From Berberis thunbergii (Eukaryota > Streptophyta > Magnoliopsida > Ranunculales > Berberidaceae), in contig QNQO01000199.1 of NCBI GenBank assembly GCA_003290165.1, positions 620,001 to 684,000 of the forward strand: 64,000 nucleotides of DNA, written 5' to 3'. The notes under the pieces were generated by a model. That model was not told the origin of the DNA and did not search any database. It saw only the letters and a list, made by a program, of their open reading frames with translations. Both the position numbers and the translations under genes were made by a program. This document shows, in pieces, positions 10,512 through 21,776 of this stretch; the stretch's first letter is position 1; every line of letters begins with the position of its first letter.

Positions 10512-11200
10512 ATGTCGACTGAAAGTTTGTTTCTTCCACCTTCAATTCCGAAATTCGATGGGCATTATGACTACTGGTCTATGCTCATGAAAAACTTCCT
10601 GCGTTCCAAGGAGTATCGGGGCATTGTGGAGCAGGGAATTGAGGCCGAAGGAGTACAAACATCGTAGGTGAGAAAAAAGGTTGTTGATGACCAGAAACTC
10701 AAAGATTTTCGAGCAAAGAATTATCTGTTTCAAGCAATTGAACGATTCTGAACAAAGACACAACCAAGGGGATTTGGGACTCCATGAAGCTGAAATACCA
10801 AGGCACGGCCCGTGTGAAATGAGCTCAATTGCAAGCCTTCAGGAAGGAGTTTGAAATCCTTCACATGAAAGGGGGCGAGACAGTGAATGAGTTCTTTACT
10901 CGAACACTCACTATTGCAAATAAAATGAGGAATCGTGGTGAGAAGATGGGTGATATTGTGGTGATAGAAAATATCCTGCGTTCAATGACATCAAAATTAG
11001 ACTATGTAGTTTGCTACATTGAAGAATCAAATGATCTGGATACCATGACCATTGACATCTTACAAAGCATCCTGCTTATGCATGAGCAAAGGATGACAAT
11101 GCATGAAACTGAAGAGAAAGCTCTGAAGGTGTCTTATGATGCGTTCAGTAGCAGTAGAAGGACACAACTCTTATAGAAGGAGAGGACGTGGAAGAGGCAA
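10512..11200 (+). pseudogene. Copia gag (UBN2-type)
   Basis: The start MSTESLFLPPSIPKFDGHYD, followed by W and NFLRSKEY, is the typical N-terminus of plant copia gag. An in-frame stop lies near 10665 and a frameshift near 10750. The 10829-11176 ORF continues with QLQAFRKEFEILHMKGGETV and the UBN2-like helical region. After a small frame change near 11150 the RRRGRGRG linker and zinc knuckle follow. The intact protein would form virus-like particles and bind RNA. Confidence 0.85.
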
Positions 11201-11757
11201 ACAGATTTCTGAGTGGCAGGTATTTGATAAATCTATGATTGAGTGTTACACTTGTCATGATTTGGGACACTTTGCTTATGAATGTCCTAGAAGAGGAAGA
11301 GAGGATAAAGCAAATTTTGTTGAGTCGGGTGAAGAACTATTGTTGATGGCAGTCGTTGATGGAAAACAAGAGGAAGACCATGAAGCTTGGTTTCTTGACT
11401 CGGGTTGTAGCAACCACATGTGTGGTAAGAGGGATAATTTTTCAACTTTAGATGAGAGTTTCAGAGAGAATGTAAAGTTAGGCAATAACTCATGTCTAGC
11501 TGTGATGGGAAAAGGAAGTGTGAAGATGGAAGTAAATGGGGTAGTTCAAGTAATCAGAGAAGTATTCTTTGTTCCAGACTTAAGGAATAATTTGCTGAGT
11601 TTAGGAAAATTACAAAAGAAGGGGTTAGGTATTCTGATTAGAAAAGGGATATGCAAAGTGTTTTTATCCAGGGAGAGGTGTAATTATGGAAACAAACATG
11701 TCACGCAATAGAATGTTTGTTTTATTGACGAAGATCATTGCCAAAGGTTCTATGTGT
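11136..11757 (+). pseudogene. Copia zinc knuckle and aspartic protease
   Basis: The reading shows a CCHC knuckle CYTCHDLGHFAYEC (CX2CX4HX4C) and then AWFLDSGCSNHMCG, the protease active site with DSG. A continuing pre-integrase segment includes VFFVPDLRNNLLSLGKL. A stop occurs near 11709, and the MITE at 11758 cuts the reading just after a CQRFYVS-like phrase. All catalytic residues of the protease appear present. Confidence 0.85.
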
Positions 11758-12066
11758 CACTACACCAAATTGACATTTTTGTAACAATCCAAAAAACAGT
11801 ATCACTTTTGAAGTGTAACAATTTACTTAACAATTTTACACATTTTCACAAACAAAATGATACAATAATTGTATCACCATGAAGAGTATGATTATAAAAG
11901 TGATACTATTCATGGTGATCCAACTTATTGTATCATTTTTTTTGTGTTACTGTTTTTCATTTTTAGACTAAATTTAGTTTTGACTTAAAATTGTTTGGTG
12001 AATTGTAACATCTCAAAAGTGATACTGTTTTTAGAAATGTTACAAAAGTGCCAATTTGGTGTAGTG
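11758..12066. mobile_element. CACTA-type MITE inside copia pol
   Basis: This 309-bp insertion starts CACTACACCAAATTG and ends CAATTTGGTGTAGTG, perfect inverted ends of the CACTA superfamily. TGT at 11755-11757 and 12067-12069 is the expected 3-bp target duplication. Inside are complementary sub-terminal motifs (gtatcacttttg and caaaagtgatac). It has no coding capacity. The TIR resembles that of the large CACTA element starting at 55965. Confidence 0.9.
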
Positions 12067-12069
12067 TGT

Positions 12070-13108
12070 GGTCATTTGTGTCAAAGTACTATCACTCAAG
12101 ATCATGATGTACTATGGCACAACAGACTAGGACATTTGAGCTATATGGGTTTAAAGATGTTGCAATATCATAAGATGGTGGAAGGCCTACCAAAGCTGAG
12201 TTGTGTATCAAAAGTTTGTGAAGATTGTTTGGTTGGCAAGCATCACCGTGATTCTTTCCCAAAGAAAAGCAGATGGAGGGCTGATCAACCTTTGTAATTG
12301 ATTCATTCAGACATCTGTGGACCAATAAGTCCCACTTCAAACAGCAACAAGAGGTAAATAATCACTTTCATTGATGATTTCAGTAGAAAAATGTGGATGT
12401 ATTTCTTGGAAGAGAAATCACAAGCCCTGCAAGTGTTCAAATCCTTCAAGAAAAGTGTGGAGAATGAAGCTAATTTAACTTTCAAGACTTTGAGATTTGA
12501 TAGAGGGGGCGAATTCATCTCACAAGCCTTCATTGATTTCTGCATAGCAAACAGGATAAATAGACAGCTTACCATTCCCTACACACCACAACAAAATGGT
12601 GTGGCTAAGACGAGAAATCAGACCATCATGAACATGGTCTGATGTTTGTTGTCTGCCAAGAAGACGCCAAAGAGTTTTTGGCATGAAGCTGCAAGGTGGA
12701 CCACTTACATTCTCAACAGATACCCTACATCAGCACTGCAGCATGTCACACCTGAGGAGGCCTGGAGTGGGCGTAAACCATCTGTTGGTCATGTCAAGGT
12801 GTTTGGGAGCATTGCATATGCTCATGTCAGTGATCAAAAGAGAACTAAGCTGGATGATAAGAACATAAAATGTATTTTCCTTGGCTTCAGTGATGAGTCC
12901 AAAGGATACCGGCTATGTGAGCCTCTCTCACACAAAATTATTGTGAGCAGGGATGTGATTTTTAAAGAAGGTGAGAGGTGGGACTGGAGCTCGAGCCACT
13001 CCAAGGATATTCAAGCATGCTTAGACTGGAATGATATGAATGTAAGTGATTAAGAATTTTTTGAAAGTCTTCCTGACATAGATCATGTTCCTGATGCAAC
13101 GCCTGAAG
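12070..13108 (+). pseudogene. Copia integrase
   Basis: The GAG-pre-integrase zinc module reads LWHNRLGHLSYMGLK and later CEDCLVGKH. The catalytic core follows a stop near 12295: HSDICGPIS carries the first Asp, and LRFDRGGEF the second. The third catalytic residue, the Glu in the conserved NGVAERKN block, is Lys here (QQNGVAKTRNQT). Another stop lies near 12641. The core continues to DVIFKEGERWDW and a stop near 13052, followed by ESLPDIDHVPDATPEA up to the hAT-like insertion. Confidence 0.9.
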
Positions 13109-14050
13109 CAGTGGCGGATCTATAGCTTGGGTAAGGGGGTCAATTGACCCCCTTAGGTTTTAAAAAAAATCAATGAAAGTATATAAAATTTTAATCTTGC
13201 CCCCCTTAAAATTTTATGTTGCTCCTCTTGTCTGAGTTTCTCTCTTCTTGTCTGGTTCCTCTTGAGTTTCTGAGTTTCTGATTTTCTCAGAGAAGAGTTT
13301 CTCTCTTCTTGTCGATTTTCAATAAAAAGCTCTCCTGAAAAGTGTTTCTCTCCTCTTGTCTTTAGGAACTCAATGAAAAGAGAGAGATGTGAATGAAAAT
13401 AGAGCTAAAGTGGGTTTTGAAGAGAGAAATATCAGTTTGGGTATTTAATAAAAAGATAAAAAAACTTCATTTTATTAAATTTGTTCAAAGGTTTATTCTA
13501 ATCAATCAAAGAGATAGAGCAAAAATCCAGGACGTAAATTCTTTTCTTTTATCCGAGGAGAATGATGTTATTTTATTGCAATTGCTCATAAATCAAAGTT
13601 TTTTTCTAATGAAAAAGAGAGATAAAAAAAATCATACTTTGTTAATCGCCTTCATGTTTAGGTTGGGGGTATTTGTTGAATCACCTTGATGTTTAGATTG
13701 GTAGGTATTTGTTTAGTTGTTTAAATTTTGAGTGGGTTTAATATTTGTTTAAGTTTAGGTGCGGTATTTCATGTTTGTATAAGCATCTGATTTATCATAT
13801 TTCTTTATACAGGAGAACTTCATATTTGATTTTTAATTTAATTTAATTTGTTTAGGCTTTGACAATGTGGGTATTTGATCCTTGAAGCTTTTACCTAAAT
13901 TTACTGTGCATCTACATTGACTCATTATGTATGTTTCTCGCGTAATACTTTTAAAACTCTATTTTAATCATATTTATTTATTTATTTTAAAAATTAAATT
14001 ATCCATAACTTTTTTGCCCCCCTTTGTCTGCAATCCTGGATCCGCCCCTG
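13109..14050. mobile_element. hAT-like non-autonomous insertion in copia pol
   Basis: The segment starts cagtggcggatc and ends ggatccgcccctg, imperfect inverted ends (CAGKGGCGGATC) of a type common among plant hAT-like elements. It separates copia coding sequence that reads on both sides: ATPEA before it and ADNPGENAASNGSNS after it. Flanking 8-mers are only partly similar, so the target duplication has decayed or the edges are off by a few bases. The ORF at 13393-13689 shows no transposase motif. Confidence 0.6.
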
Positions 14051-14960
14051 CTGACAACCCTGGTGAAAACGCCGCTAGTAATGGCAGCAATAGCACACAT
14101 GCAACTGAACCTGGAATTGAAACACAAGCTAATCCTCAGGTTGTGCAAACTCAAAATCTTGAGTGAGGAAGAAGGAACAGGAGACCTCCAACATTGTTGC
14201 AAGATTATGAGTCTGGTAAAAACTTATTAGAGGGTGATGATTCTTCACCAAACTATGCTTATATACAGACAGTGATCCAGTGAGCTTCAGTGAGGCAGTT
14301 CAGAGTTCGAAATGGAGAAATGCCATGGATGCCGAGATGAAGTCAATTCAGAAAAATGAAACATGGAAACTCACTACATTGCCTCCAGGGGTTGAGACAA
14401 TCAGAGTTAAGTGGGTTTACAAGACCAAACTAAACGAGAAAGGGGAGATTGAAACTCGCAGAAGCATGGTATTGATTATTCAAAAGTTTTTGCACCTGCT
14501 GCCAGAATGGACACCATCAGGCTTCTTATTGCCTTAGCTGCACAAAATCAGTGGAAGCTCTACCAACTAGATGTGAAGTCTGCATTTCTCCATGGTGAGT
14601 TAAGGGAAGAGGTATTCGTTGATCAACCACCTGGTCACATTCAGAAAGGAAATGAAGGGAAGGTGTATAAATTACACAAGGCTTTGTATGGCCTAAAGCA
14701 AGCTCCTCGAGCCTGGTACAATAAGATTGAGGAATATTTTCTGGAGAATGAGTTCAACAAATGCCCCTATGAGCACACTCTCTTCACAAGGAAGTCCAGT
14801 ATAGGTACTTTACTTATTGTGTATTTATATGTGGATGATTTAATTTTCACAGGGAACGACAGCAGCTTAGTTGAAGGATTTAAAAGAGATATGATGAGTG
14901 TGCTTGATATGTCTGATTTGGGGAGAATGAAATTCTTCCTTGGCTTAGAAATACAGTAGG
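14051..14960 (+). pseudogene. Copia reverse transcriptase
   Basis: The RT begins with SFSEAVQSSKWRNAMDAEMK and the NETWKL block. It is shifted near 14460, where the KARLVAKG motif is missing, apparently through a short deletion. It resumes with MDTIRLLIALAAQNQW, LYQLDVKSAFLHGEL, LYGLKQAPRAWY and an intact YVDD active site (YLYVDDLIFTG). A stop follows at 14957 after FFLGLEIQ. Confidence 0.92.
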
Positions 14961-15784
14961 GTGATGAAGGGATCTTCATTGGACAAAGGAAGTATACTCT
15001 GGATGTTTTGGAAAGGTTCAACATGGAGCATTCAAAACCTGTTGCAAATCCTGTAGTTCCAGGTTGTAAACTAACCAAAGATCCATTTGGAGAGAAGGTG
15101 GACAACACCTATTTTAAGCAAATAGTTGGTAGTCTTATGTATTTGACTGCGACTAGACCATACATTACTTTCCTTGTTAGTCTAATTAGCAGATTTATCG
15201 AGACACCTACAGATTTGCATCTTCAGGCTGCAAAAAGGATCTTGAGATACCTCAGAGGAATAGTGGAGCTTGGTATTTTCTACAGAAAGGGAGAAGAAAA
15301 TAAAATCACTGCATTCACTAATAGTGATTGTGTAGAGAATATTGAGGATAGGAAGAGCACCTCGGGTTATGTATTTATGCTTGGATCAGGTGTTGTGTCT
15401 TGGTGTTCAAAGAAGTAGCCAGCTGTAACCTTGTCAACTACTAAAGCTGAGTTCATTGCTGCTGCAGCATGTGCTTGTCATACTGTATGGGTTAGGAGGT
15501 TAATGGCAGAACTTGAGTTCGTACAGAATACTCCCACCACTATTCTATGTGACAATAGTTCAACAATCAAGCCGTCCAAGAATCCAGTGTTGCATGGAAG
15601 GAGCAAACACATTGACATCAGATTTCATTTCCTTGAGGATTTAACAAGAGATGAGGTGGTGGAATTAATTCATTGTGGAACTAGCAACCAGGTTGCTGAT
15701 GTTTTTACTAAACCTCTCAAACTCGATGTTTTTGTGAAAATGAGGGATCTGCTTGGATTAAGGAAGGATTATGAGGTAAACTGA
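14961..15784 (+). pseudogene. Copia RNase H and polyprotein C-terminus
   Basis: The reading continues from the RT with KYTLDVLERFNMEHSKPVAN, VGSLMYLTATRPYITF, and HLQAAKRILRYLRG. The RNase H core follows with STSGYVFMLGSGVVSWCSKK, a stop, then TLSTTKAEFIAAAACACHTVW and LCDNSSTI, ending with RSKHIDIRFHFLED and VADVFTKPL. The normal D in AFTDSDWAG has become N (TNSDCVENI). The final stop is at about 15782. Confidence 0.92.
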
Positions 15785-15804
15785 TTGCAATTTGCAACCA
15801 ATTT

Positions 15805-15815
15805 AAGGAAGGAAA
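15805..15815 (+). other. Polypurine tract of the copia element
   Basis: The sequence aaggaaggaaa lies directly before the 3' LTR and would prime plus-strand DNA synthesis. Confidence 0.75.
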
Positions 15816-16115
15816 TGTTGGAAAATTGCTGCAAATCAGTTAGTTGGTGGAAGTTGGCGAAATGTGTGGGATTGCTTAAGAAGATAAGTTCACTTTGATT
15901 AGTATCTAATAAGTTAGTATTTTAGATAAGCATTAACTCATTCAATTAGTTAGAGTTAGTAGGAGTGTCAACAACTTCACTGTGGAATTAGTAGTCTGTT
16001 ACTTGTTTTACATATTCCTTCGTGTAAATGGCTATATAGCCACCAATTCAGCTGAATAAACTTGTGTTTTTTCCAGCCAAACTCATTACTCTCTTGTGAG
16101 TAAACTAAACTAAGA
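15816..16115 (+). repeat. 3' LTR of the copia element
   Basis: It starts tgttggaaaattgctgcaaa and ends ctaaactaaga, colinear with 10157-10455 with about a dozen differences and one single-base indel. GGTCC follows at 16116-16120. Confidence 0.93.
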
Positions 16116-16120
16116 GGTCC

Positions 16121-16960
16121 CATGTTGTTGCCCTACTATTGCTTGGATAGTTGGACATAGTTGAGGGGACCAGCAAAACCAGACTTCATGGTTAAGGAGT
16201 GACATCTTGTGAGATTAATTTGTCACATATCCCTCACTAGCAACAAGACATTTTGGGAGTAACAAAGCTCTGGTGGTAAAATCCTACACCTGAGCGCGAG
16301 TGGTGTTAAACTTAGGGACAATATTGTTACTTGAGACATATTCATTGGTCACAATCTCATGCACATTGTATAATGGTGTGGGGAAATTCACTATCTTTGC
16401 CCTTGGACCTAGCAGGAAAAGAAAAAAAAATAAACCCATTGAAATGTTCCTTGACATATGAAAAAGAAAATACGAAATGAAAGATAACTTCAAGCTCAAT
16501 TTTGACCTTTTGTATTTTCTAGTTTTCACTTTTCATGGAGTTTCTTATATCCTACCAAACATATATTTCTTTCTTTTACTACATCATCCTAAAAAATATG
16601 ACGAGTAATGTTGCCACTAATAATGCGAGGTAATTAAACTTTGGTAGATGAAATATACACTATCATAAGTATGGGACCAAGTTTTTAAGCAGATGCACTA
16701 CAAACAAAACATTACACACTGGAACCTACCTATATTATTCATTATTCTTTGCATCATTATCAACACCATGAAAAACTAGAACTAATTATCACACAATTAA
16801 TTTGCCTTTTCAACAGTTTTTTTTTTTTTTTTTTAATTTCTAAATCTTATTTCACATACAAATAATAAATTAAGATGCGAAATTTTATTTTTTTGCTGAT
16901 CCATATTTAAAATACAAAGAAAAAAAAAGAGAGGGAGAAGAAATCAGGCCAAAATAATAA
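16121..16960. other. Intergenic sequence, 3' side of the membrane-protein gene
   Basis: No gene or repeat was recognised apart from a T-run at 16818-16835. The minus-strand sequence AATAAA lies near 16885, about 80 bases past the stop of the gene at 16969-18291, in a suitable position for a polyadenylation signal. Confidence 0.45.
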
Positions 16961-16968
16961 GAAGAAAA

Positions 16969-18291
16969 CTAGTTTTTCTTGCCTTCTTCACCACCATCTT
17001 CTGAATAAGCCTTCTTTCTCCTCTCAGCTCTGGCAAACATGCAAATGACGAGAAAACAAGTGGCATAGATGAAATGGACTTTCCAGTTGGTCTTGGGTGG
17101 TTGATCTAAAACAACCCTGTGAAAAACTGCCACGTAATAATGCAAGCCCACAGCACAGCCCACAATAGTCTGGCCCAAGCCCAACATCTTATACCCAAGC
17201 CCAGTCTCAGTGGAAAACACAACGACCAAATTCATCAACAATAGCAACAGATACAAAACGTAGCCAAGCGTTTGGAACACTTGCAAGCAAATGTAGCTAG
17301 ACCGAGAAGTCGCGTAGAACAACTTGAGTGGTTCGAGACCAGTGATGATGGCAGCTGTAGAGAGGATGAAGAAGTAGATTGACAAGTAAACTTGGATGAA
17401 AATTAACATCTTTTGTAGAGAGAAGTAGGACTTGAATCGATTGAAGATGAGTGAGACAAAAAGGAGAGGAAGGAGAATGAATACACAAGAGAAGACAGAG
17501 GCAATTGTGGGTGCATATTGCTTACCCACTAAGGGTCTGAATCCTTCTGAGATTTCTTTGTTTGCTTTGGTCATGTAAGCTTTTGAATTAAGGGAGAATT
17601 TCTCAAGATCCGGCATTAGTGTTTGATGAAATTGTAATGGTAGATCTCTGAATTCAGAGATGAAATCGTCATCATCTGATTCATTGTCTACCCAATCTGG
17701 CTTAATGGATGTATGGGTTTTCTTGGGTTTGGTGATTTTCTTCTCTGTGGATTGAGTTTTGTCATTTGCTGTTTTGGGTTTTGTTGGAGCTTGTTTGGTG
17801 ATGGTAGTAGAAGATTGGGTTTTGTTCTTGGGTGTGTTGAGTTTGGGTAGATCCAAGGATTTCTTGGTGGCAAGTTTGGTGGAGTTTGTTGCCTTTGAGG
17901 TTGAATTCAGCTTCTTGACAAGGGTCTTAGAGAGTGAGCTAGTAGTAGTAGTGTTTAATGATTTGGTTGGATTGAGTTTCTTGACAAGGGTTTTACTGGT
18001 ACCAGTGTTTGATGATTTGGTTGAATTGGTGGTGGGCTTGATGAGTTTGGTTTTATTTTTGGAGGAGGATAAGTTGGTGGTGGTTTTCTTCTTGGATTGA
18101 TCTGCGTCTTCTCTCTCTCTGTCTTCTGCCGACAATATTCTCCTACCAAGGACTTGTTTTATCTGAGGATATTTGGACCCTGACAAAGTAGAAACAAGAG
18201 AACAAGTAGTGCAGAGTATCAAAACAAGGCAACACAAAATTGATTTTCTGAGACACCCGGAGAAGGACTGGGGCTGCTGATTTGAAGCCAT
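16969..18291 (-). CDS. Plant-specific multi-pass membrane protein, unknown function
   Basis: This intronless 440-codon ORF is the only intact gene seen. The start MASNQQPQSFSGCLRKS lies 18 bases inside a CT-rich leader, and the first stop ends a Lys/Glu-rich tail. Residues 16-36 form a hydrophobic segment, a signal anchor or signal peptide. Residues about 65-200 are Lys, Thr, Ser and Asn-rich and disordered, with SKTLVKKLN repeated at 99-107 and 121-129. Residues 203-209 are acidic (ESDDDDF). Hydrophobic segments follow at about 261-283, 294-317, 333-360, 371-391 and 404-421. The C-terminal half looks like a conserved uncharacterised plant protein family I remember without a name. Topology and location are inferred. 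Codon use and length look normal, and no break is visible. Confidence 0.85.
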   Translation of the reverse strand: MASNQQPQSFSGCLRKSILCCLVLILCTTCSLVSTLSGSKYPQIKQVLGRRILSAEDREREDADQSKKKTTTNLSSSKNKTKLIKPTTNSTKSSNTGTSKTLVKKLNPTKSLNTTTTSSLSKTLVKKLNSTSKATNSTKLATKKSLDLPKLNTPKNKTQSSTTITKQAPTKPKTANDKTQSTEKKITKPKKTHTSIKPDWVDNESDDDDFISEFRDLPLQFHQTLMPDLEKFSLNSKAYMTKANKEISEGFRPLVGKQYAPTIASVFSCVFILLPLLFVSLIFNRFKSYFSLQKMLIFIQVYLSIYFFILSTAAIITGLEPLKLFYATSRSSYICLQVFQTLGYVLYLLLLLMNLVVVFSTETGLGYKMLGLGQTIVGCAVGLHYYVAVFHRVVLDQPPKTNWKVHFIYATCFLVICMFARAERRKKAYSEDGGEEGKKN

Positions 18292-18299
18292 GATTTAAG

Positions 18300-18420
18300 T
18301 AGAATCTCTCTCTAGGGCTTTGTTCAAAGAGAGATAGATAGAGAGAAAGTACAACAAGTGTGCCTAGCTACTGGAGAATTAAGTAAGATTGGATCTGGAG
18401 TGGTGGCTCCGCTCTATACT
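18300..18420 (-). promoter_or_regulatory. CT-rich leader of the membrane-protein gene
   Basis: Directly upstream of the ATG on the minus strand is a CT-rich stretch (tctctctatctatctctctt), typical of plant 5' untranslated leaders. The transcription start cannot be fixed. A TATA-like tatgtatataaaa occurs on the plus strand at about 18730, which is the wrong orientation for this gene. Confidence 0.4.
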
Positions 18421-19470
18421 AAAAGAGAGAATCCCAAATGAAATGGGAGGGTCTAACATATGTGGTGGAGAAGAACAAAGGTCTTGTAATGGGATGGAAT
18501 GGAAGCGAAGATTTAATGAAGTAACGCTGAAAAAGAAATAAATAAAATAAAAAATAAATAAATAAAAAAAAGTTTGACAACATCACTCACATGGTTACAA
18601 GTTGACAATTGAAGAGTTACAGGATTAATGGACGCGGTTTGACACATTAGCAAAAACACAACACTACTGCTGTTTGAGGCAAAATCAATAAAACTTAAAT
18701 ATTGTTGAATCCCCAACTATACGCTTCTATGTATATAAAAAGTTAGAGAATTGGATTCCATCAAATTAACAATGGAGTTATAGAAGACATTCGTATGTCC
18801 TGTATGACCCATTGTTGAATTAATCTGGATATTTTTATAACAAGTTCCATAATGGAAAGTCTACAGAAGGATGACCATAGTTGAAATAGTTGACATACAA
18901 GTCTGAGGGACGAGGGGTTGTGTTCCATTTCTTCTTCTTTTCCCATTAGAGGGAGAATAACATAACATGGGGTAGGGCAGCTCTGTGTTAAGATTCCAGA
19001 CCTCTCTTAGTCTAAGATGACTCAATGGTGGTGATGGTGGTAGGGACAACTTTCAATTGAGGTTGATTGAAGATCTGAATTGAATTGACAATCAAAGAGA
19101 GAAGATGAAGAAAGAAACCGACACCCAGACTCGGTTAAAATTGTGTTGTATAAATGAATCAATTGGCAATCGTTTTTAATCTTCTAAAACATAAGAGGGA
19201 ACAAAAGATACTAATGAAGAGGTGTGAACTCACTCTCATGCATCTAACAACATAATAGTTACGTACTTACATGGTGGACCTTAGCAAGCATTCCGCCTTG
19301 TCCACCCAGAAGAAAGATCTACCAAAATTGTAATTTTTGTAGGGACCAAATCATAAAGAAGCTTTTTATCTTACTGAGTCAAATACTGGCAACTTTATTG
19401 GTTTAGATGGTGTTTACTTGCAAGATCTACGTTGGGTTTGATTCTTGAAATTTTCGCTTTTATATAATTT
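18421..19470. other. Intergenic sequence, nothing recognised
   Basis: Upstream region of the membrane-protein gene. Short ORFs at 18513-18716 and 18761-19049 show no domain or conservation hints. Confidence 0.45.
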
Positions 19471-21776
19471 TGGGTATTGTGATCGTATTCGTACCGTTTT
19501 TATATAATTTTGGTACAGTGTGGTTCCCTTTTTTGAAGTTAGTACAGTATCGAATCAGATTGAAATTGTTACCGAACCGGTTCGTCTCGAACAGTGGCAG
19601 ATCCAACATTTTGTTTAGGGGGCGAAATGACAAATAATTATTAGATAATAATAGTAGTTATTAAAGGAAAAGTAAAAAAAAAAAAAAAATTCTCACCCGA
19701 GATAGTAACTAATTAAAAAAAAATGCAACTATCAAAAAAACATTGCATACACCAATTGAATCCAATGTAGTCCAATTTTAAGCCAAATAAGGCAACAATA
19801 TCAATAACCTTAGCAAGAGGCAAACGAACGTAATAACTAGAGTATATAACTAAAATCACAAAATAATTAGGATAAGTATATAGCTAAAAAAAAAATCTGA
19901 AATTTGTGAACATAATTTGTTCCTAATACAGTTTCATAGAAAAAAATGGTTTATATGAAGCTCAATTTTTTTACGAGTTGGCAAATGGTATATATCTATA
20001 TTGAATTATTTAGATATTAATTTAAAAAATAAATATGAGGTTTTATACCACTTATTAACAAACAATTCATTTCTTTAATGTTTGCAATTACATAAAATTA
20101 CGTTGAAACAAAAAAAAAAGTAGGGGCATATCACAATGATAGATATAGTAATTGTGAATAGCCATAAAAAAATCTTACGCACCAAGATGACCAAAAATAA
20201 GTTTTTATTAAACTAAACAATTTTTAATGTTTGTAAAATTATTAATAAAATTACATTAAAAATTAAAAGAATTAGGGAGTAACAATGATGAAGAATAACA
20301 ACTATCAATAAACAAAAAATGTATAGTTAATAGGTAGAAGAAATCTTGCGCTCGAAGAGTACTGAACTCGAATAATTTACTAAAATTGATAAATTTCCAA
20401 CAACTACACCAATAGAGACATGTATAAATAGTTGAATGAACAATTAGCATATTGTATTATACATTATATAATTGATTTTTTATAAGACTAAGTATATAGT
20501 AAAAATATTTTGAAAGTTGAGGGGGGCACCCCTAGTCCAGAATAGTGACACCAAGAACAATTTTTCATTGATTGAAGATAAAATTACATCTAGATTTCAA
20601 AAGAGACAAATTTTTGTAGGGGCGGGGGCACCGTACGGTTTGATTAGGTATTGTGATCGTATTCGTACCGTTTTTATATAATTTTGGTACAGTTTGGTTC
20701 CCTTTTTTGAAGTTGGTGCAGTATCGAATCAGATCGAAATTGTTACCGAACCAGTCCGTCCCGAACAGTGGCAGATCCAACATTTTATTTAGAGGGCGAA
20801 ATGACAAATAATTATTAGATAATAATAGTAGTTATTAAAGGAAAAGTCAAACAAAAAAATTTCTCACCCGAGATAGTAACAAATTAAAAAAAAATGCAAC
20901 TATCAAAAAAACATTGCATACACCAATTGAATCCAGTGTAGTCCAATTTTAAGCTAAAATAAGGCAACAATATCAATAACCTTGGCAAGAGGCAAACGAA
21001 CGTAATAACTAGAGTATATAACTAAAATCACAAAATAATTAGGATAAGTATGTAGCTAAAAATATAAAAAAATCTGAAATTTGTGAACATAATTTGTTCC
21101 TAATACAGTTTCATAGAAAAAAATGGTTTATATGAAGCTCAATTTTTTTACGAGTTGGCAAATGGTATATATCTTTATTGAATTCTTTAGATATTAATTA
21201 AAAAATTTTTGGAGGTTTTATACCACTTATTAACAAACAATTCATTTCTTTAATGTTTGCAATTACATAAATTACATTGAAAACAAAAAAAAGTAGTGGC
21301 ATGTCACAATGATAGAAATAGTAATTGTGAATAGCCATAAAAAAATCTTACGCACCAAGATGATCAAAAATAAGTTTTTATTAAACTAAACAATTTTTAA
21401 TGTTTGCAAAATTATTAATAAAATTACATTAAAAATTAAAAGAATTAGGGAGTAACAATGATGAAGAATAACAACTATCAATAAACAAAAAATGTATAGT
21501 TAATAGGTAGAAGAAATCTTGCGCTCGAAGAGTATTGAACTCGAATAATTTACTAAAATGGATAAATTTTCAACAACTACACCAATAGAGACATGTATAA
21601 ATAGTTGAATGAACAATTAACATATTGTATTATACATTATATAATTGATTTTTTATAAGACTAAGTATATAGTAAAAATATTTTGAAAGTTGAGGGGGAC
21701 ACCCCTGGTCCAGAATTGTGACACCAAGAACAATTTTTCATTGATTGAAGATAAAATTACATCTAGATTTCAAAAG
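19471..21776. repeat. Tandem duplication of a ~1.17-kb non-coding unit
   Basis: The unit from 19471 (tattgtgatcgtattcgtac) recurs from 20646, and both copies run colinearly to atctagatttcaaaag near 20600 and 21775. Shared marks include cagtggcagatccaac at 19592 and 20765 and gagggggcacccct-like ends near 20521 and 21692. The cagtggcagatcc start resembles the TIR of the hAT-like insertion at 13109, so the unit likely contains an old hAT-like element. No coding capacity was seen. The copies differ by scattered substitutions and small indels. Confidence 0.85.

Larger units (their letters stand above)
10157..16115 (+). mobile_element. Ty1/copia LTR retrotransposon, near complete, inactive
   Basis: Two ~300-bp LTRs (10157-10455 and 15816-16115) enclose gag, protease, integrase, RT and RNase H in the Ty1/copia order. 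A 5-bp target duplication GGTCC flanks it at 10152-10156 and 16116-16120. The primer site follows the 5' LTR and a polypurine tract precedes the 3' LTR. The LTRs differ at roughly a dozen positions out of 300 by eye, so the insertion is not recent. The coding region has several stops and frameshifts and two nested insertions, at 11758-12066 and 13109-14050. Confidence 0.95.

Noticed and set aside
16255..16310. Possible SINE A box (aaagctctggtggtaaaat)
   Set aside because: No B box at the right distance and no A-rich tail.
17759..18100. Plus-strand ORF of 113 codons
   Set aside because: It is the antisense shadow of the Lys/Thr-rich linker of the intact gene.
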